64,000 nucleotides of DNA from Chitinivorax tropicus (GTDB lineage Bacteria; Pseudomonadota; Gammaproteobacteria; Burkholderiales; SCOH01). How positions within the stretch are numbered: position 1 is the first letter of the stretch; each line of letters begins with the position of its first letter. Under the pieces are notes generated by a model. That model saw only the letters and a list, made by a program, of their open reading frames with translations. It was not told where the DNA came from and searched no databases. Where the stretch lies: assembly GCF_014202905.1 (NCBI RefSeq), contig NZ_JACHHY010000005.1:62001-126000 (forward strand), in the 5' to 3' direction. Positions 11,106 to 18,160 of this stretch are shown here, piece by piece. The position numbers and the translations under genes are program-made.

Positions 11106-11181
11106 GCCGTCTTAGCTCAGTTGGTAGAGCACCTGACTTGTAATCAGGGGGTCATCAGTTCGAATCCGATAGGCGGCACCA
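11106..11181 (+). tRNA. tRNA-Thr (TGT anticodon), prophage integration target
   Basis: An intact 76-nt cloverleaf with CCA. The acceptor GCCGTCT pairs with AGGCGGC (one G-T pair). The anticodon stem CCTGA/TCAGG encloses loop CTTGTAA with anticodon TGT. The last 50 bases (11132-11181) are duplicated exactly at 22923-22972. Because tRNA-targeting phages carry the 3' part of their target, the 3' two-thirds of the present gene is probably phage-supplied, while the distal copy is the original bacterial 3' end. Confidence 0.97.
11132..11181 (+). repeat. attL: 50-bp direct repeat (3' part of tRNA-Thr)
   Basis: Begins cctgacttgtaatcagg and ends ggcggcacca; identical to 22923-22972. The match stops on both sides (a/g before it, t/a after it), which sets the repeat boundaries. 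Confidence 0.95.
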
Positions 11182-11187
11182 TATTCC

Positions 11188-11219
11188 ACGGGCCTTGTAG
11201 CGATACAAAGCCCGTTTTG
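11188..11219 (+). terminator. Terminator after tRNA-Thr, supplied by the prophage
   Basis: The hairpin ACGGGC.TTGTA-GCGA-TACAA.GCCCGT with one internal mismatch ends in TTTT, 7 bases after the tRNA. It lies inside the prophage, so the phage brought its own terminator for the target tRNA. Confidence 0.75.
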
Positions 11220-11237
11220 CGTCTTGGGTTTTAGAGC

Positions 11238-11265
11238 GAATATTAGACAACCCCGTCTAATATTC
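11238..11265. repeat. Perfect 11-bp inverted repeat next to the integrase stop
   Basis: GAATATTAGAC-aacccc-GTCTAATATTC ends at the base before the integrase stop codon. It contains two facing copies of GTCTAATA; a third copy lies near attR at 22791-22798. It could be an integrase transcription terminator or a pair of integrase arm-binding sites. Confidence 0.6.
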
Positions 11266-12354
11266 TCACTTGACCGCCACCCCTTTGCGTACCGCACGAC
11301 GGTCATAAACCGCATGTACGATGGCGTCGTTGGCGTGGCCGGTCGTGTTTTTCGCATCCACGCCCTGGTCAAGCAAATCGGTCGTCCCCTTGGCGCGCAC
11401 GTCGTGAAAGTGGAATCGCTCATTGCCGGCGGACTCCCATGCGCGCTGTATTTTCTGCACCAGCGATTTGAAGCCGCTGGGGGTGTAAGGCTGGCCCGTG
11501 CGGCTGCTCACGAACAAGTAGCGGCTCCCCTTGGGGCGAGAGAGCTTTTGCGCTCGCCCCACGGCCTCGGACAGCCTCGGAGCCCATCCCACCAGCACCT
11601 TGACCGGCTTGCGATCCTTGCCCTTCAACTGCTGGATGAACAAACCGTCTTCGCGGATGCTGTCCAGCGTTAATTGCAAGACATCCTGTTGCCGCTGGGC
11701 GGCCAGATAGGCAATTTCCAAGGCCGTCGCCACCACCTCGCCCGACATCAGGTTGCCCGCGTATGCTTTCCCCTCCGTCATCACGGGCGGCTTGCCTTTC
11801 CTGTCCGCCAGCATGCCATGCTTCAAGGTTCGGCAGAATTCGAGAAACCGCGCCAGCTCGCCGTCTTCAACATAGCGATCCCTTGGCCGCTCGCGATTGC
11901 GCGTCACGCCACGGCAAGGGTTTGTGTCGATGATGCCCCAACGCATGGCCTGCGTGAAAACATGACTCAGTAATGCTTTTTCCCGATTGCCCGATACAGC
12001 GCCCCCTTGTTCCGCACGGGTATCCAGATACTGCGCGATGTGAAGAGGCTTGATTTCATCGGGCCTAAAATCCCCGAAAGCAGCCTCCAGCAGCTTGATC
12101 TGTCGGTTTTGCTCGTCCCGCGTGGACTTGGATTTTTTGGGCAGCACCTCTACCGCATAGCGGTTGAAAACGGCCAACATGCCTTGCGTTGGCAGCCGGC
12201 ACGGGGCCTCTATTTCCACCCAGCGCCGCTTGGCTTCTTCTAGATTGTCCGACAGCCGTATCCATTTGTTCTGATGGGTGACGTAGTAGTAAGCCCCATT
12301 TTTTCGATACATGCGGGGCGGCAAGTCCCGGTCACGGGTGCGTGGGCGAGCCAT
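11266..12354 (-). CDS. int: Prophage tyrosine integrase
   Basis: Site-specific recombinase of 362 residues that moves the prophage in and out of tRNA-Thr. The catalytic residues are visible: Arg in AAQRQQDVLQL near residue 220, His-x-x-Arg in FHFHDVRAKGTTDLL near 320, the second His in TGHAND near 340, and the nucleophilic Tyr in HAVYDRR near 350. The N-terminal part has an arm-binding AP2-like segment (RMYRKNGAYYYVTHQNKW) and a SAM-like core-binding domain (about 60-155). It is the last gene of the minus-strand module, 2 bp after the DUF4224 gene. Many filamentous phages rely on host XerCD instead, so an encoded integrase is notable. Confidence 0.95.
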   Translation of the reverse strand: MARPRTRDRDLPPRMYRKNGAYYYVTHQNKWIRLSDNLEEAKRRWVEIEAPCRLPTQGMLAVFNRYAVEVLPKKSKSTRDEQNRQIKLLEAAFGDFRPDEIKPLHIAQYLDTRAEQGGAVSGNREKALLSHVFTQAMRWGIIDTNPCRGVTRNRERPRDRYVEDGELARFLEFCRTLKHGMLADRKGKPPVMTEGKAYAGNLMSGEVVATALEIAYLAAQRQQDVLQLTLDSIREDGLFIQQLKGKDRKPVKVLVGWAPRLSEAVGRAQKLSRPKGSRYLFVSSRTGQPYTPSGFKSLVQKIQRAWESAGNERFHFHDVRAKGTTDLLDQGVDAKNTTGHANDAIVHAVYDRRAVRKGVAVK

Positions 12355-12356
12355 TT

Positions 12357-12599
12357 TTATCTCCTGACCGCATCGGCCAGCTTCTTGAAGTTAATTGAAC
12401 GTTCAGCCTGCAACGCACTCCCGGATACCGGCATTTCCCCAAGGGCCACGCGCAACACTGCACGAGACACCAAGGGCCGCCCCCTTCCGCTCTTGAGATA
12501 GGCGATTCGATTGGCATCCAGCCAGCCGCAAATGCGCGGCGCGGTCTTGAAGCCCGTCATCTCTTTCAATTCATCAAACGAGAGCAAGGTGTCACTCAT
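12357..12599 (-). CDS. DUF4224-type small protein, possible excisionase
   Basis: An 80-residue protein starting at the ATG ending at 12599, chosen over upstream starts because a GGGAG ribosome site lies 7 bases before it. The segment LLSFDELKEMTGFKTAPRI followed by WLDANRIAYLKSGRGRPLV resembles DUF4224, a short helix-turn-helix-like family often encoded beside phage integrases. A role as excisionase or integrase regulator is inferred from this position (2 bp upstream of int). The C-terminal 30 residues are not recognised. Confidence 0.75.
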   Translation of the reverse strand: MSDTLLSFDELKEMTGFKTAPRICGWLDANRIAYLKSGRGRPLVSRAVLRVALGEMPVSGSALQAERSINFKKLADAVRR

Positions 12600-12627
12600 G
12601 GCAAACTCCCAACTCGGCATAGTGGTT

Positions 12628-12864
12628 TTATTTGTCATCCTCATCTTCCCAGCCCAAGCCGCACACATCACACTCGGTAGCTGCATCGCCAAATTTCAGC
12701 TCAGTATCCGGCGATTCAATCCAGATGCCCTTATCCCCGCACTCTGGGCAGGTCAGGACGACTTTCTTCATTGGCCGCCCATCGTGATGCGGCGGAACAT
12801 CCAAGGCATCCATCGCAGGCGTACCGTAGGGAACATCGAATTCATTAATTTGGCTGTCACTCAT
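12628..12864 (-). CDS. Small prophage zinc-ribbon-like protein
   Basis: A 78-residue acidic protein with two CxxC pairs, CPECG (near 39-43) and CDVCG (near 65-69), spaced like a zinc ribbon and ending in an acidic tail (WEDEDDK). Function unknown. It sits between the DUF4224 gene and the secretin and could be a DNA- or RNA-binding regulator or a folding accessory. It is not a recognised inovirus structural protein. Confidence 0.7.
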   Translation of the reverse strand: MSDSQINEFDVPYGTPAMDALDVPPHHDGRPMKKVVLTCPECGDKGIWIESPDTELKFGDAATECDVCGLGWEDEDDK

Positions 12865-12899
12865 TTTTTCTTTTCCTTGGAATCATGGGGAACCGTGGG

Positions 12900-14228
12900 T
12901 TAAATCTTCGTGGCTTGCAGAAGTAGAAGCACTTCGGTGCGATTGCTGGATTGACTGCTGGTGCGCATGAACGAGGGCAGGAAAGACAGGCCGGATGTGC
13001 CTTGGCTGTCCTTATCCGTGGTCAGGCCGCCCAAGACGATCAATTCGCCATCGGCGGCGGAAACAGTAGTTGTCAGCGCCCGCTTGGTCAGCGTGGGCGA
13101 GCTGTTGACGCCGGTTTCGGTCTTGGCGAAATCGCTGATCTGCTGATCAACAGTCATGTCCACCGTCGCGCCGCGCACTACTGGCGACAGGTTGAGGATG
13201 ACGCCGGACGAGCGGTATTCGACCGATTGCACAGCATTGCCACCACCTTGCGGATAGGTGACGGAACTCAGCGTCGGGACGTCCTGGCCGACTGTCAGGC
13301 GGGCAGTGGCGCCGGATTTCACCCGTACTCGCGGCGTCGAAACCACTTTGAAGCGGGAGTCTCCGGCCAACGCGGAAAGCGCCATCTCGAAGTTAGCTGC
13401 CTTGAATGTCACCGCGTTGTTGAGCGTGGCCGCATCCGAGCCGATCGAAACGCCGAGCTTGCCGCCCAGCAGATTCAGCGCCAGCGAAAAGGCTGTGCCG
13501 TCGGCGTTGCCGGTGCTGACCTCGTACACCACCGCCTTGACCGCCACCTCGCCGCTGGAGGTATCCACTTGCGGCAGCAGCTTTTTCAGCTTGGCGATTT
13601 CATCCGCCGAGCCTTGGAAAATCATCGTGTCGCCGTCCTGATCGATCATGGCCGAAGCCGATGTTGGGGAAGCGCTGGCATTGCCGGCCTCGATCTTGGC
13701 CCCAGCAGGCGCACGCACCGAGCGCGACACGGTGAAGGCTCCGGACGAAAACAGCGGCGACAGCACGTCGGCCAGGTAGGACATCGAACGGAATTGCGGG
13801 TGATAGATGAAAATCTCATGCCCCGCCGTGTCCTTGTCCGCCGCTGGCTTCGCCTTGACGAAATCCACGCCGTTGCGCGTTTCGATGGAGAAACCCAGCG
13901 TATCCAGAAAGTTGGTCAGGAAGACGCGCAGATTGCCCTTGAACGAGTCGAAGCGGAACGACACCAGACGATCATCCTTGAGCACTGCCGGCTCGATCAC
14001 ATAGGGCTGCTTCAACGCCTCCGAATACAGCAGGCCGATGACTTGCGACACGCTCACCTGTTGGAAGTCGAAGCGTGGCGCTTTCGGTTCTGACGGCGCG
14101 GACAAGTCGGCTATCGCCCCGGCAGGAAGTTGCGGAGCCGCCGATGCCTGCGCCGCGCAGCAGAATGCGATAACGGATAACGAGTAACGAATAACAGAGA
14201 TAGCGTTATCCTGATTGCGTAAGATCAT
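12900..14228 (-). CDS. Phage secretin (pIV-like outer-membrane channel)
   Basis: A 442-residue secretin through which virions would leave the outer membrane. A signal peptide (about 1-30, ending ASA) is followed by N-domains (FDFQQVSVSQVIGLLY near 53, a segment typical of pIV/GspD N0) and a C-terminal secretin domain with VVSTPRVRVKSGATARLTVGQ near 298-318 and GELIVLGGLTTDKD near 395-408. It overlaps the zot gene by 4 bases (ATGA), so the pI-pIV pair is coupled. Many filamentous phages use the host's secretin; this one has its own. Confidence 0.93.
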   Translation of the reverse strand: MILRNQDNAISVIRYSLSVIAFCCAAQASAAPQLPAGAIADLSAPSEPKAPRFDFQQVSVSQVIGLLYSEALKQPYVIEPAVLKDDRLVSFRFDSFKGNLRVFLTNFLDTLGFSIETRNGVDFVKAKPAADKDTAGHEIFIYHPQFRSMSYLADVLSPLFSSGAFTVSRSVRAPAGAKIEAGNASASPTSASAMIDQDGDTMIFQGSADEIAKLKKLLPQVDTSSGEVAVKAVVYEVSTGNADGTAFSLALNLLGGKLGVSIGSDAATLNNAVTFKAANFEMALSALAGDSRFKVVSTPRVRVKSGATARLTVGQDVPTLSSVTYPQGGGNAVQSVEYRSSGVILNLSPVVRGATVDMTVDQQISDFAKTETGVNSSPTLTKRALTTTVSAADGELIVLGGLTTDKDSQGTSGLSFLPSFMRTSSQSSNRTEVLLLLQATKI

Positions 14229-15289
14229 TTCCCAACTCCCGGCATCGCCTGTCGCTGCGCGGCACCCGACCAGCGCGTGACCGTCTCGCCATCCACCTGG
14301 CCGATGATGGCCGCGCCCTCTCCGTTGAATACCGATGGCGATTCGACGCGCAAACGGCCCGCCTCATCGGCCACCACCACCCAGCGGGAGTTTTCGGCTT
14401 CCAACTGTCCCACCACGCGCCACGCGGAGGAAAAAGCTTGTTTGGCCGAGGGGGTAGCCGCAGAGACTGGAGCCGACGACGACGCGCTTTTGCCACTGGC
14501 TTGCGCATTACCTTGCGCCGGGGCGGCATTGGCCGGGTGAAAGAAGCGCCATGCGCTCCAGCCACCAATCGACATCATCAGCACGACGCCAGCGGTGTAA
14601 ATCCATAGCGTGCGGTTCGCCAGAATGTTCTGTCGCTTGTCGATGGCCTTTTCCATGCCCTGGCCGCCCGTATAGCTCTGGTACAACGGGAAAATCTCCG
14701 CGCTGTATTTCTTCTGCCGGTCGTCGATGCGGGTTTTGCTGTTGAGCTTCCAACCCTCGTAAATCTCGACGCGGTAGCATTTACTCAGGCCCAGCGACTT
14801 GTGCTTGTGCATGCGAAACGTGAACTCGATGACGTTCTTGACCGAGCGATGCAGCCCGGTGATGTCTTGCGTCATCAGCACCACGTCGCAGGCCACGGCG
14901 GTGTCCGCATGCACATAGTGGCGGTGCATGCGGAAAAACTGCATGTGCTCGTGGCTCAGCTTGCCGTTGTCCGTTCCCCAGAAGCGCCATGCTTCGTCGA
15001 TCGCCACTAGGTCGCCGCCTTTCACCACCGATTCGAGTTCCGGCTTTTCTTCGTCCGGGAAAAATTGCGGCTGCAAGATGCGGTCGTTTTCCACATGGAT
15101 GATCTGACCGAGCTTGTCGGCGTCGGCGTCGCGCTTGCTGACCAGGTATTCATGGATGCGATCCTCGTTGATGCCGGCCACGTTCGTGACCACCCGCCGC
15201 CCATGGAAAACCGCGTCGAGAATGACGGAGGACACCACCTCGTAGGATTTGCCGGAGCCTTGCAGGCCCACATATGCATTGATCGCCAT
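14225..15289 (-). CDS. Zot-domain assembly ATPase (pI-like)
   Basis: A 354-residue inner-membrane morphogenesis ATPase, homologue of pI and of the Vibrio CTX phage Zot protein. Walker A GLQGSGKS lies at residues 8-15 and Walker B DLVAIDEAW near 92-100. A single transmembrane helix follows at about 230-250, then a periplasmic Ala/Ser-rich tail that would meet the secretin. It starts 4 bp after the DUF2523 gene and overlaps the secretin gene by 4 bp. The Zot name reflects homology and does not by itself indicate toxicity. Confidence 0.94.
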   Translation of the reverse strand: MAINAYVGLQGSGKSYEVVSSVILDAVFHGRRVVTNVAGINEDRIHEYLVSKRDADADKLGQIIHVENDRILQPQFFPDEEKPELESVVKGGDLVAIDEAWRFWGTDNGKLSHEHMQFFRMHRHYVHADTAVACDVVLMTQDITGLHRSVKNVIEFTFRMHKHKSLGLSKCYRVEIYEGWKLNSKTRIDDRQKKYSAEIFPLYQSYTGGQGMEKAIDKRQNILANRTLWIYTAGVVLMMSIGGWSAWRFFHPANAAPAQGNAQASGKSASSSAPVSAATPSAKQAFSSAWRVVGQLEAENSRWVVVADEAGRLRVESPSVFNGEGAAIIGQVDGETVTRWSGAAQRQAMPGVGK

Positions 15290-15293
15290 CGCC

Positions 15294-15608
15294 TTACCCG
15301 ATCACCGGAATGCGGCGAATGATGAAGCGCGTCGCATAGGCTGAAATCACCGTTGAAAAGCCTGTCGATGCGCTGAACAGGTCAAGGAAGTACCACACCG
15401 ACGACGGCATGCCGGACAAGGCGCTGGACAGGCTGGATGCCTGCGTCGCGCCGGGGTAAAGCTGGCTGCTGACCAGCACGTTGACGAATTCCTTGACGAT
15501 GAAGAACAGCGCGAAGAAGGTCACGAACTTGACGATGACGGAGCGCAGCAAGAAACCCAGCATCGTGCGCAGGGCCGACATCAAAATGCCAAACAGGGCG
15601 GCGGGCAT
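15294..15608 (-). CDS. DUF2523 minor coat protein (pVI-like)
   Basis: A 104-residue hydrophobic protein with membrane segments near 5-45 and 75-95. It lies between the pIII-like gene and zot, the position of gene VI in filamentous phages, and its pattern fits DUF2523 (pVI-like virion-end protein). The assignment rests on position and hydropathy. Confidence 0.82.
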   Translation of the reverse strand: MPAALFGILMSALRTMLGFLLRSVIVKFVTFFALFFIVKEFVNVLVSSQLYPGATQASSLSSALSGMPSSVWYFLDLFSASTGFSTVISAYATRFIIRRIPVIG

Positions 15609-15616
15609 GGCTCACC

Positions 15617-17185
15617 TCACGCGGAAAGCAGGATAAACAGGCCGACCAGCAGCCAGACCACGAGCATGACCGCCGCCAGCTCGGCGCGGTGCTGCTCGGC
15701 GATGGTGCATTGCGCGTCCATCACGATGGACTTGCCGAACACGTCGAATGCCGGTTTCGGGCATTGCGCCGCGTGGCCGGGCGTCTGGAAGGTGCGCAGC
15801 TCGGGAAACAGCGACGTCAGCGGCTTCAAGATCGTCGGCGCGTCGGGCGTGTCTTCCAGCGTCGGGTCTGGCACATTCGGGTCGGGGCCAAGATCGGGAC
15901 GCCCGGACGTGCCGGGATTGGTTCCGGGGTTCGCCCCTGGATTGGTGCCGGGGTTCGAACCAGGCTGCACCGAGGGCGAAATCGGCACGCCGTTCGGGTC
16001 GTTAGCCGGATTGGCGGCAGGCCGCAGCAGATCACCCAGCGTTGGCATCGCATTCGGGTTCGCTGCTTTCCATGTCGCCACGTCCGCCGAGGTCAGCGGG
16101 TTCGTGGCCGGATAAGGCAGGCCCTTGTAATTGGGCGCTTGCGCGGCACGTCGCCATGCCTCATCGGCAAGCTTGGCAAGCTGCGCGTCGGGAACGGGAA
16201 TAGCCTTCTGTGCATCGACTATTGCCGGGTAGGCATCGGTCAAATTGGTGAAGGTCTGCGGAATGGGGGCATTCTGACCAACGGCCCACGTCGTCATCAA
16301 CGACACATTCTCGTAGGTCGTGACAAGTGGCTGCTGTTGAGACACGCCGGACGAATCCTTGAGAGGTGGCGGCGTGCGAATCACCGTATACGAGCCGTAC
16401 AAATCCTGACCGCCACCGGAGCGGGGAAGAAAATAGGCGCTGTTGAAGGTCTTCACTACCTTGCTGCCATCGGCCCAGTCCCAGACGCCTTGCTGGCTCA
16501 ACTGCGACGTGTAAGCGCTCATGAAGCGCGTCACTTCGGCTAGGGTGTAAGCGATGATGATGTAATCGCCGCTACCCTGAAGAAAAGGCGCGGATTTCCA
16601 GTAATTTGCCGGCGCGGCAGGATAGGATAGACAGTCGCCCCCATTGGCGCAGATTCCGCGATAGACGATCAGCCCAGCCGACAAGGCGATTTGCCCGACT
16701 GACGGTTGCGGCGCGGAAGGCACTGCCGGGGCGCTATAACTCGGCTTCGCTGGCGTGCTCTGCGTCTGGATTACCACCGAGCTTCCCGATTGCGAGATCG
16801 TCACCTTCTGCGCGGCATCCGACGATACGAAGTATGCGCCGGCAGCGGTAATGCCCAGACCCGCCAAGATGGTGAGCCATACCGGTGCACCGGCAATCGC
16901 CAGCGCGCCTCCGGCTACGGTGGCAGCCACATTGACCACCGTCATTTGACTACTGACACCGGCCATCGTCGCCTTGTAAACCGGATCGTTGGCCGCTTTC
17001 GCCAGCCACAGCGCATCATTGGCCGCCACACCTTCGGCTGCGGCAATACGGTTGGCGATAATGCCGCCGACGGCCCGATTGACCACATAGTTTTCGACCG
17101 GGGCCAAGACCGCATTGGCCAATACCTGCTGTACCAGCACGGACAACAGGCAAATGAATAGTAGCACTCGCTTCCAGCACGCCAT
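15617..17185 (-). CDS. TspB-like adsorption protein (pIII-like)
   Basis: A 522-residue minor coat protein of the virion tip, expected to bind the host receptor. The ATG ending at 17185 is preferred (GAGG site 6 bases upstream) over a GTG at 17197. A signal peptide (about 1-23) is followed by a large exported region, a Pro/Gly/Asn-rich repeat linker (NPGTNPGANPG, about 410-445), and a C-terminal domain with Cys residues and a final membrane helix (MLVVWLLVGLFILLSA). This architecture resembles the neisserial TspB family carried by Nf filamentous prophages. Any immunoglobulin binding is unproven here. Confidence 0.85.
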   Translation of the reverse strand: MACWKRVLLFICLLSVLVQQVLANAVLAPVENYVVNRAVGGIIANRIAAAEGVAANDALWLAKAANDPVYKATMAGVSSQMTVVNVAATVAGGALAIAGAPVWLTILAGLGITAAGAYFVSSDAAQKVTISQSGSSVVIQTQSTPAKPSYSAPAVPSAPQPSVGQIALSAGLIVYRGICANGGDCLSYPAAPANYWKSAPFLQGSGDYIIIAYTLAEVTRFMSAYTSQLSQQGVWDWADGSKVVKTFNSAYFLPRSGGGQDLYGSYTVIRTPPPLKDSSGVSQQQPLVTTYENVSLMTTWAVGQNAPIPQTFTNLTDAYPAIVDAQKAIPVPDAQLAKLADEAWRRAAQAPNYKGLPYPATNPLTSADVATWKAANPNAMPTLGDLLRPAANPANDPNGVPISPSVQPGSNPGTNPGANPGTNPGTSGRPDLGPDPNVPDPTLEDTPDAPTILKPLTSLFPELRTFQTPGHAAQCPKPAFDVFGKSIVMDAQCTIAEQHRAELAAVMLVVWLLVGLFILLSA

Positions 17186-17193
17186 TTCAAGCC

Positions 17194-17283
17194 TCACTGA
17201 TCGGAAATACCCTTGACCACCGCCCAGCCGCAGGCAATGCCCCAGGCGAACATGATCAAGTACCAGAGTTCGTTAATCGTCAT
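17194..17283 (-). CDS. Tiny membrane protein, pVII/pIX-like
   Basis: A 29-residue peptide starting MTINELWYLIMFAW, essentially one membrane helix. Its ATG overlaps the stop of the preceding gene (TGATG), and its stop TGA is followed directly by the pIII-like gene. Size and location match the very small virion-end proteins of filamentous phages. A longer in-frame reading (to 17403) overlaps the neighbouring gene and is less likely. Confidence 0.65.
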   Translation of the reverse strand: MTINELWYLIMFAWGIACGWAVVKGISDQ

Positions 17284-17516
17284 CACCACCGCCCCATCAG
17301 GTTTCGCAGCCCGCAGCCGAGCAGCGTCAACGACTCGCGGACGGTATGCACGACAAAGCCCAGGCCCAGCAGGGCGTTTGCTTTCCAGCGCGGGTACTGC
17401 CAATAAAGATGGCGGTTGTCGAGGGCGAAGCCTTCGAATAGGAAGGCTCCCACTACGCAGCAGAACATCAGGAAAAGCATGGCAATCAGCTCCGCTGCAC
17501 CGACCAATATTTCCAT
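17283..17516 (-). CDS. Small prophage membrane protein
   Basis: A 77-residue protein with start at the ATG ending at 17516, set by the GGGAGG site upstream. It has an N-terminal hydrophobic helix (EILVGAAELIAMLFLMFCCVVGAF) and a second weak hydrophobic segment near 50-60. It is placed between the terminator that follows the major coat gene and the 29-residue gene. It may be a minor coat or assembly protein; no family was recognised. Confidence 0.65.
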   Translation of the reverse strand: MEILVGAAELIAMLFLMFCCVVGAFLFEGFALDNRHLYWQYPRWKANALLGLGFVVHTVRESLTLLGCGLRNLMGRW

Positions 17517-17530
17517 TTCCCTGCCTCCCG

Positions 17531-17554
17531 AAAAAAGGGGGCTAATGCCCCCCG
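17531..17554 (-). terminator. Terminator after the major coat gene
   Basis: On the minus strand GGGGGC-ATTA-GCCCCC is followed by TTTTTT, just after the major coat stop. Filamentous phages typically have a strong terminator after gene VIII, which keeps coat mRNA abundant and downstream genes low. Confidence 0.9.
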
Positions 17555-17566
17555 AACACCCAAGAT

Positions 17567-17818
17567 TCAACGACCGCGGATCATGCCCAGGACGGTTTTC
17601 GCGCCCTTGATGGCGATGTAGACGCCGGCCAGCAAACCCGCGATAGCCAGCAACGCGGTAATGGTCGTGCCGAAATCCACGGAGTTGGTCAGCGGCGTCA
17701 GGTCAGGGCCTTTCGCGCCGGTCGTATCCGCGAATGCCGCCGGAGCAAACAGCGCTGCGCTCGACACCACCACAGCGCCGGCAACGGTTTTGACTTTGGA
17801 AACAGTAGCTTTGAACAT
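17567..17818 (-). CDS. Major coat protein (pVIII-like)
   Basis: An 83-residue precursor. The signal peptide (about 1-30) ends AFA before DTTGAKG, leaving a mature protein of about 53 residues: a short hydrophilic N-terminus, one membrane helix (ITALLAIAGLLAGVYIAI) and a basic tail (KGAKTVLGMIRGR) that would face the packaged ssDNA. This is the classic pVIII layout, and the terminator directly downstream supports it. Confidence 0.9.
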   Translation of the reverse strand: MFKATVSKVKTVAGAVVVSSAALFAPAAFADTTGAKGPDLTPLTNSVDFGTTITALLAIAGLLAGVYIAIKGAKTVLGMIRGR

Positions 17819-17869
17819 ATCTTTCTTCCTTCAGAGAGTTATGCCGGGAAGCGCCGGCTCGCTTACGCA

Positions 17870-18160
17870 TCAGCTCCGGCGAATCATGCCGAGCACCAAT
17901 CCGATTCCGTGTGAAAAGAAGTACAGTCCGACGATCATCGAAAATGCCAAAGCCCAAATTGCTGAGGCATAGCCGTAATCGAACGGCCCCATCGCGGCAT
18001 CAAACTGCTGTTGTGAATCCGGGTTCAGCAGATACGCCTGCGTCGGCTGCGGCTTGTAATACTGCCCACCGATACGGGGACAAATCTGCTGCTGGACGCC
18101 GCTGGGCGTGGTGCTGACCGGTACGCAGACCAGCACTTGTTGACTGCTGCCGATGCTCAT
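17870..18160 (-). CDS. Small prophage membrane protein upstream of the coat gene
   Basis: A 96-residue protein with a hydrophilic N-terminal half (two Cys residues, Gln-rich), one long membrane helix (about 65-88) and a C-terminus VLGMIRRS closely resembling the basic tail of the major coat protein (VLGMIRGR). It overlaps the initiator gene by 4 bp. It is probably a minor virion protein; the shared tail suggests the same packing contact with the DNA. No named family was recognised. Confidence 0.75.
   Translation of the reverse strand: MSIGSSQQVLVCVPVSTTPSGVQQQICPRIGGQYYKPQPTQAYLLNPDSQQQFDAAMGPFDYGYASAIWALAFSMIVGLYFFSHGIGLVLGMIRRS

Noticed and set aside
12951..14093. 380-codon plus-strand open frame opposite the secretin gene
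   Set aside because: Shadow of the secretin in a GC-rich region; Arg/Gly-rich composition, no domain, and the opposite strand encodes a clear secretin.
15900..15970. Tandem short repeats resembling a CRISPR-like array
   Set aside because: They encode the Pro/Gly/Asn linker of the TspB-like protein; units are too short and have no spacers.
15689..16543. 284-codon plus-strand open frame opposite the TspB-like gene
   Set aside because: Arg-rich antisense shadow without ribosome site or domain.
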